Assembly (NCBI RefSeq): GCF_031598375.1
Contig: NZ_CP123872.1
Coordinates: 1-64,000 of the forward strand
DNA: 64,000 nucleotides
Direction: 5' to 3'
From: Temperatibacter marinus
Lineage (GTDB): Bacteria > Pseudomonadota > Alphaproteobacteria > Sphingomonadales > Kordiimonadaceae
Part shown: piece after piece, positions 60,872 to 64,000 of the stretch
Position numbering within the stretch: position 1 is the stretch's first letter
Layout of the letters: every line of letters starts with the position of its first letter
Position numbers and translations under genes: made by a program
Notes under the pieces: model-generated
The model's input: only the letters and a program-made list of their open reading frames with translations
What the model was told of the DNA's origin: nothing
Databases searched by the model: none

Positions 60872-61744
60872 CTACTCCTTTCCAACTGTTTGACTGTCGC
60901 CAACTGTCGCGACAAAGATATCTGCAAGTCCCAGGCGGCGTGTTTCGCCTAATGCGTTGAGAGCTTCACGGTCTGCCCCTTTGTATATAAAGGTTTTCTT
61001 TCCGAATGTGGCACCGCGACTCACGGGCTTCATACTCTCAGCATCCGCTTCCTTGCCTTTATCAACCATCAACTCAATATAGCTACTAGAGAGTGTATCC
61101 ATCTCTTCATTCAAAACGATTTGACCGTCTCTGATGAAAATTACATCTGAGAGAATATGCTCAATCTCTTCCACATTATGTGTTGTGATTAAAATTGTTC
61201 TTTCCTCGTCAAAATATTCTTCCAGAAGGTCACTATAAAAATTCTTTCTGAAGATGATATCAAGGCCAAGTGTGGGTTCATCTAAAACCAAGACTTTTGC
61301 ATCAATGCTCATGACAACAGCCAAATGCACCTGGACAGTCATCCCTTTAGACAAAGCCTTTATCTTGCGGTCCATTGGCACTGTTGTGCGTTTCAGATAG
61401 TCTTCAGCTTTGGAGCGATCGAATTTAGGATGTACGCCTTCAACATATTCTAAGACTTCGCTCACTTTCATCCATTTCGGGAGTGTGGCAACGTCCGCTA
61501 TGAAGCAAACATCCTGCATTAAGGCATCTCTATCTTTCTTTGGATCTAGGCCAAGAACTGACAATTCACCTTCACAAGCAGAGAGGCCCAAAATTGCATT
61601 CAGCAACGTTGTCTTACCAGCGCCATTAGCACCGATAACGCCGACAATGCGGCCCTCAGGCACATCAAAGCTTACCCCTTTTAAGGCATGGAAAGAACCA
61701 AAGCTTTTTGACAAATTTCTAGCTGTAATTACTGGTTGTGTCAT
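60872..61744 (-). CDS. ABC transporter ATP-binding protein
   Basis: A 290-aa nucleotide-binding domain. Walker A GANGAGKTTLLNAI, signature region ALSKGMTVQVHLAVVMSIDAKVLVLDEPTLGLD (signature LSKGM, Walker B VLVLDEP) and H-loop ILITTHNVEEIEHI are intact. A C-terminal extension (about 215-290) is of unknown function. Its start overlaps the gntR stop by 1 nt. Confidence 0.9.
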   Translation of the reverse strand: MTQPVITARNLSKSFGSFHALKGVSFDVPEGRIVGVIGANGAGKTTLLNAILGLSACEGELSVLGLDPKKDRDALMQDVCFIADVATLPKWMKVSEVLEYVEGVHPKFDRSKAEDYLKRTTVPMDRKIKALSKGMTVQVHLAVVMSIDAKVLVLDEPTLGLDIIFRKNFYSDLLEEYFDEERTILITTHNVEEIEHILSDVIFIRDGQIVLNEEMDTLSSSYIELMVDKGKEADAESMKPVSRGATFGKKTFIYKGADREALNALGETRRLGLADIFVATVGDSQTVGKE

Positions 61745-62112
61745 TAGTGCCCCCTCTTCGCATTTGCACCATCAAGAAGAACTTTCACATCAAGGCCTAG
61801 ACGTGAAATTGTCTCTACGATGCGCGGCCACTCTTCTTTAATAAATTTTTCTTGTTCGTTGACCAATAGTTTTTCACGAGCACCATCGACAACATACATG
61901 CCGAGACCGCGTTTCTTTTCAATAAGACCTTCCATAACCAACTCCTGATAAGCTTTCGATGCTGTAATTGGGTTAATCTGCATTTCTACTGCAATATTTC
62001 TAACTGAGGGTAGGTTTTCACCTTCACCGATAGCGCCTTCCACGATAGCAGCCGCGACTTTATCGCGGAGCTGTCGGTAGATGGGCTGATCATCTGTCCA
62101 TTCCGGCTTCAT
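61744..62112 (-). CDS. GntR-family regulator (YtrA subfamily)
   Basis: A 122-aa short GntR protein: winged helix QPIYRQLRDKVAAAIVEGAIGEGENLPSVRNIAVEMQINPITASKAYQEL, KRGLGMYVVDGA, and a short C-terminal helical dimerisation part with no ligand-binding domain, the YtrA layout. It is first in the operon with the ABC genes. The ATG follows AAGGGAG. A related-looking operator dyad lies 520 bp upstream at 62635-62656. Confidence 0.85.
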   Translation of the reverse strand: MKPEWTDDQPIYRQLRDKVAAAIVEGAIGEGENLPSVRNIAVEMQINPITASKAYQELVMEGLIEKKRGLGMYVVDGAREKLLVNEQEKFIKEEWPRIVETISRLGLDVKVLLDGANAKRGH

Positions 62113-62128
62113 GTGTTTCTCCCTTAGG

Positions 62129-62251
62129 TTATGATACTGTTACTAGGAAAGCAGACTGGTTCGCAGAAGAGCGCACTGCAGGGGTTCTTTCTGCTGCACG
62201 ACGAGAGCGCCTAATCTCGCGGCGGATATGTCTGTATTTATTTCTGTACAT
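62129..62251 (-). CDS. Candidate 40-aa arginine-rich small protein
   Basis: A short ORF on the minus strand starting MYRNKYRHIRREIRRSRRAA, with ten arginines in 40 residues. The ATG has GAGGAC 8 nt upstream, an acceptable RBS, and the stop is 16 bp before the gntR ATG, so it would be the first cistron of the operon. A -10-like TATAAG lies at 62280-62285. Similarity to any known family is not recognised. It could be a real small protein, a leader peptide sensing translation, or chance. Confidence 0.4.
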   Translation of the reverse strand: MYRNKYRHIRREIRRSRRAAERTPAVRSSANQSAFLVTVS

Positions 62252-62279
62252 TGTAGTGTCCTCGCTTATTTGGTTGTGG

Positions 62280-62330
62280 CTTATATCATTATTGTTTTGC
62301 CACTTTGTTATTATTGGGATCTGCCACTTT
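62280..62330 (-). promoter_or_regulatory. Candidate promoter and direct repeats upstream of the gntR operon
   Basis: On the minus strand TATAAG (62280-62285) is a near-consensus -10 but no -35 matches. Instead two copies of AAAGTGGCA lie at 62298-62306 and 62322-62330, 24 bp apart, the nearer one at the -35 position. This pattern suits a regulator-dependent promoter. Confidence 0.4.
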
Positions 62331-62349
62331 AGTGATCTTTTGATCCAGT

Positions 62350-62405
62350 TAAAAGAGGGAGCCAGATTTGCTTCTGTCGTACAAGCCTTGTGGCTCCCCT
62401 TTTTT
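62350..62405. terminator. Bidirectional terminator-like hairpin
   Basis: GGGAGCCA (62357-62364) pairs with TGGCTCCC (62391-62398) around a 26-nt loop. On the minus strand it is followed by TCTTTT and starts 5 nt after the stop of the interrupted ORF; on the plus strand it is followed by CCTTTTTT. It isolates the gntR operon from the upstream minus-strand unit. Confidence 0.6.
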
Positions 62406-62575
62406 AGTTCACATTCAGAAGAGATTTGATTTCTTCCTCATGCAGTCCGACCCTTTTGGGTTCTTTATATTGGGCGGTGTGGTTTTCCACTATCTCGCCA
62501 GTTTCGTCCTCGCTGTCGTCACTCGGGCCTTATGACCTCTCTTGTAACTTGGGGCTTCTTCACCCTCTTATTCAT
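62404..62575 (-). pseudogene. Interrupted small ORF, or +1-frameshift gene
   Basis: On the minus strand an ATG at 62575 opens 18 codons ending in GAG then UGA-C (stop at 62519-62521). Skipping one base at the stop gives a continuous frame of 38 further codons rich in Glu/Asp and Lys to a TAA at 62404, directly before a terminator hairpin, and behind a promoter with an exact TTGACA. The structure is that of one 56-aa gene broken by one base. It may be a recent pseudogene, a sequencing error, or programmed frameshifting (UGA-C is the shift context in prfB, and AGG lies two codons before). Confidence 0.45.
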
Positions 62576-62634
62576 TGCCGCGTCGGTTTTTCTGAGAACC
62601 TGATTTATATCTGTTTTAGTGCTCTACCGCGTCG

Positions 62635-62673
62635 GTGTATTAGTTATGTAGTACACTACTTCGATAATGTCAA
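62635..62673 (-). promoter_or_regulatory. Promoter with overlapping GTGTA-N12-TACAC dyad
   Basis: On the minus strand TTGACA (62668-62673) and TACATA (62645-62650) are 17 bp apart. The dyad GTGTA-N12-TACAC spans 62635-62656 across the -10. From memory the Bacillus YtrA operator is AGTGTA-N13-TACACT, so the nearby GntR protein is the likely binder. Such a site would repress the small unit at 62404-62575. Confidence 0.55.
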
Positions 62674-62675
62674 CG

Positions 62676-62921
62676 CTCCTTTTAGAAAAAAATGCACTCC
62701 TGCGATCATAAAAACTATTAACTTTATGTTTTTATTGTATTATTTAAATTATATTGATTTAGTATTTTTATATAACAGGTGTCCTATTAGTGTATTACTG
62801 CGACTAATAAGGTGTATTACCTCGTCAATATCATGTCTATTTGTGCCGTGATTCGGCCCTAGCAATAGAAGAAAGACACAATACAGCCACCTTATCAGCT
62901 ATTCAACTTGCAAGCCGCAAC
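62676..62921. other. AT-rich non-coding stretch
   Basis: Strongly AT-rich (for example 62700-62780) with no convincing ORF. It holds a direct repeat GTGTATTAC at 62790-62798 and 62812-62820, with an inverted TATTAGT/ACTAATA pair between, sharing the GTGTA element with the dyad at 62635-62656. It may hold more sites of the same regulator. Confidence 0.4.
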
Positions 62922-62954
62922 AGAAAAGAGGACTGACACTGACTGTCAATCCTC
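62922..62954 (-). terminator. Intrinsic terminator of the M28 peptidase gene
   Basis: On the minus strand GAGGATTGAC pairs with GTCAGTCCTC (10 bp, one wobble), followed by TTTTCTG, 36 bp after the stop at 62991. Confidence 0.75.
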
Positions 62955-62990
62955 CATTGGTATTCAATACACACTTTTACCTAATCTAGA

Positions 62991-64000
62991 TTATTGTCTC
63001 GCCTTAGGCATTGGCTTTCGAGGCATCCTCTCATCCCGCATGGCGGCATTATAAATAAAGGCTGCCATAATTACAGAGGCCTGCTTCAGATCTGCTTCCT
63101 CAACATGATCAATCACATCAATCTGCGTATGATGAAGACGTGAACCGTAATCCAAAGGATCTTGAATGAACTGATAGCCCGGTAACCCTATCATTTGAAA
63201 AGACAGATGATCAGTCCCTGAGGTTCTATTTAATGTCACTGTCTTCGCGTCCAAATCTTTAAATGGCGCTAACCATTGTTTAAAGATCGCCGCCGCAGCG
63301 CTGTTATGTTCCGCATAAATGCCGCGAATTTTACCCGATCCATTATCAAGATTATAATAGACGGAAAATTTCTCATGAGCCTTTTTCACGCTTGGAGCTG
63401 CCTTAAAGTCACGCTGGAAAGTCGGTGCCATTCTTTTACGGCTTTCCACATCAGCTTTAGGGAAATCAGCATAGTGTTTAAAGACATGCTCTAGCGACCC
63501 ATAGAGGCCTTGCTCTTCTCCACTCCATAAACCTACTCTGATGGTCCGCTTTGGTTTGATATTCAAGGCTTTCAGAATACGGATGGCCTCCATCACAACT
63601 GCAACACCCGCGCCGTTATCTACGGCACCGTCTCCCATAAACCAACTATCTAAATGTGCACCAGCCATAACGATTTCAGATTTCTTTCGACCAGACCCTG
63701 GAATTTCTGCAATGGTGTTATATCCATTCGGGTCTGCATCGTAGAAGGTCGCCCCTACATTCATCTTAATCTTTACCGGTTCTCCGTTTTCAAGGCGGCG
63801 TAGAATTCGATTATAGCTTTCTGCGGACAACATCACTTGTGGGATTTCTGGGGTAAAGCCTTTCCTAAGATTATAAGCCGTTGCATTAATAAGAGCAGCA
63901 TCTCGCCAACTGCCGTTCACAGAGGCCAAAGCCCCCTCCTTCTTAAGAAAAGCATCAATCTTTCCAGCCTTATTGATCATGCTTGCAAACATATCAATGG
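62991..64000 (-). CDS. M28-family metallopeptidase (N-terminus outside window)
   Basis: At least 336 residues of an M28 (aminopeptidase/carboxypeptidase Q-like) zinc peptidase, open to the window edge on the minus strand, so the 5' end and probable signal peptide are missing; the internal Met at 63992 is not taken as the start. A PA-like segment (about the first 95 visible residues) precedes the catalytic core: AGAHLDSW (His-x-Asp), GAVDNGAGVAVVMEA (bridging Asp), WSGEEQGLYGS (catalytic Glu-Glu), YNLDNGSG (Asp) and RLHHTQIDV (last His). All zinc ligands are present, so it should be active, likely in the periplasm. Confidence 0.88.
   Translation of the reverse strand, partial: IDMFASMINKAGKIDAFLKKEGALASVNGSWRDAALINATAYNLRKGFTPEIPQVMLSAESYNRILRRLENGEPVKIKMNVGATFYDADPNGYNTIAEIPGSGRKKSEIVMAGAHLDSWFMGDGAVDNGAGVAVVMEAIRILKALNIKPKRTIRVGLWSGEEQGLYGSLEHVFKHYADFPKADVESRKRMAPTFQRDFKAAPSVKKAHEKFSVYYNLDNGSGKIRGIYAEHNSAAAAIFKQWLAPFKDLDAKTVTLNRTSGTDHLSFQMIGLPGYQFIQDPLDYGSRLHHTQIDVIDHVEEADLKQASVIMAAFIYNAAMRDERMPRKPMPKARQ

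Noticed and set aside
62426-62851. 141-codon open frame on the plus strand in the gap upstream of gntR
   Set aside because: Its product is Ser/Leu/Cys/Ile-rich with no domain pattern and no good RBS. It crosses the minus-strand promoter, dyad and the small ORF, which explain the sequence better.

Overview
The window looks like the chromosome of a moderately AT-rich alphaproteobacterium. The evidence is a CtrA response regulator at base 1, a canonical CtrA box (TTAA-N7-TTAA) upstream of a histidine kinase, an intracellular PHB-type depolymerase, and the alphaproteobacterial order tRNA-Tyr, tRNA-Gly, tuf, tRNA-Trp, secE, nusG, rplKAJL, rpoBC, rpsLG, fusA, tuf, S10, spc and alpha clusters. A marine Kordiimonadales-like lineage is a guess, not a result.

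Layout. Bases 1-12.4 kb hold mixed genes: ctrA, an NTF2-like exported protein, a phosphodiesterase plus phosphoethanolamine-transferase-like pair, PHA depolymerase with a histidine kinase, a small detoxification/repair cluster (gloA, fRMsr, GNAT), ubiX, a ferredoxin-reductase-type flavoprotein, an AbgT transporter, tRNA-Leu(GAG) and a short FliN-like protein. From 12.5 to 18.8 kb lie lipB and the rod-shape genes mreB, mreCD, mrdA and rodA, followed by a GGDEF-EAL protein (19-21 kb).

From 54.0 kb down to 21.1 kb, all on the minus strand, is a nearly uninterrupted gene-expression block of about 33 kb. It encodes three tRNAs, two tuf copies with no difference that I can find, secE-nusG, most ribosomal proteins, RNA polymerase alpha, beta and beta', EF-G, SecY and adenylate kinase. 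Hairpins, promoters and long leaders mark the internal joints (tuf-B end, nusG-rplK, rplA-rplJ, rplL-rpoB, rpoC-rpsL, rplO-secY, rpoA-rplQ).

From 54.2 to 64 kb the genes are accessory: rlmB with a DUF985 cupin, an exported protein I do not recognise, a divergent pair of S41 peptidase and ToxR-type TPR regulator bracketed by two copies of the same palindromic terminator, a GntR(YtrA-type)-ABC transporter operon, and a truncated M28 peptidase. The least explained stretch is 62.1-63.0 kb. There the minus strand carries a promoter overlapping a GTGTA-N12-TACAC dyad, a 56-codon reading frame interrupted by UGA-C that would need a +1 shift, a terminator directly after it, then a second promoter with direct repeats and a 40-residue arginine-rich ORF just ahead of the gntR gene. 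This is the best candidate for something undescribed. Everything else is largely conventional.
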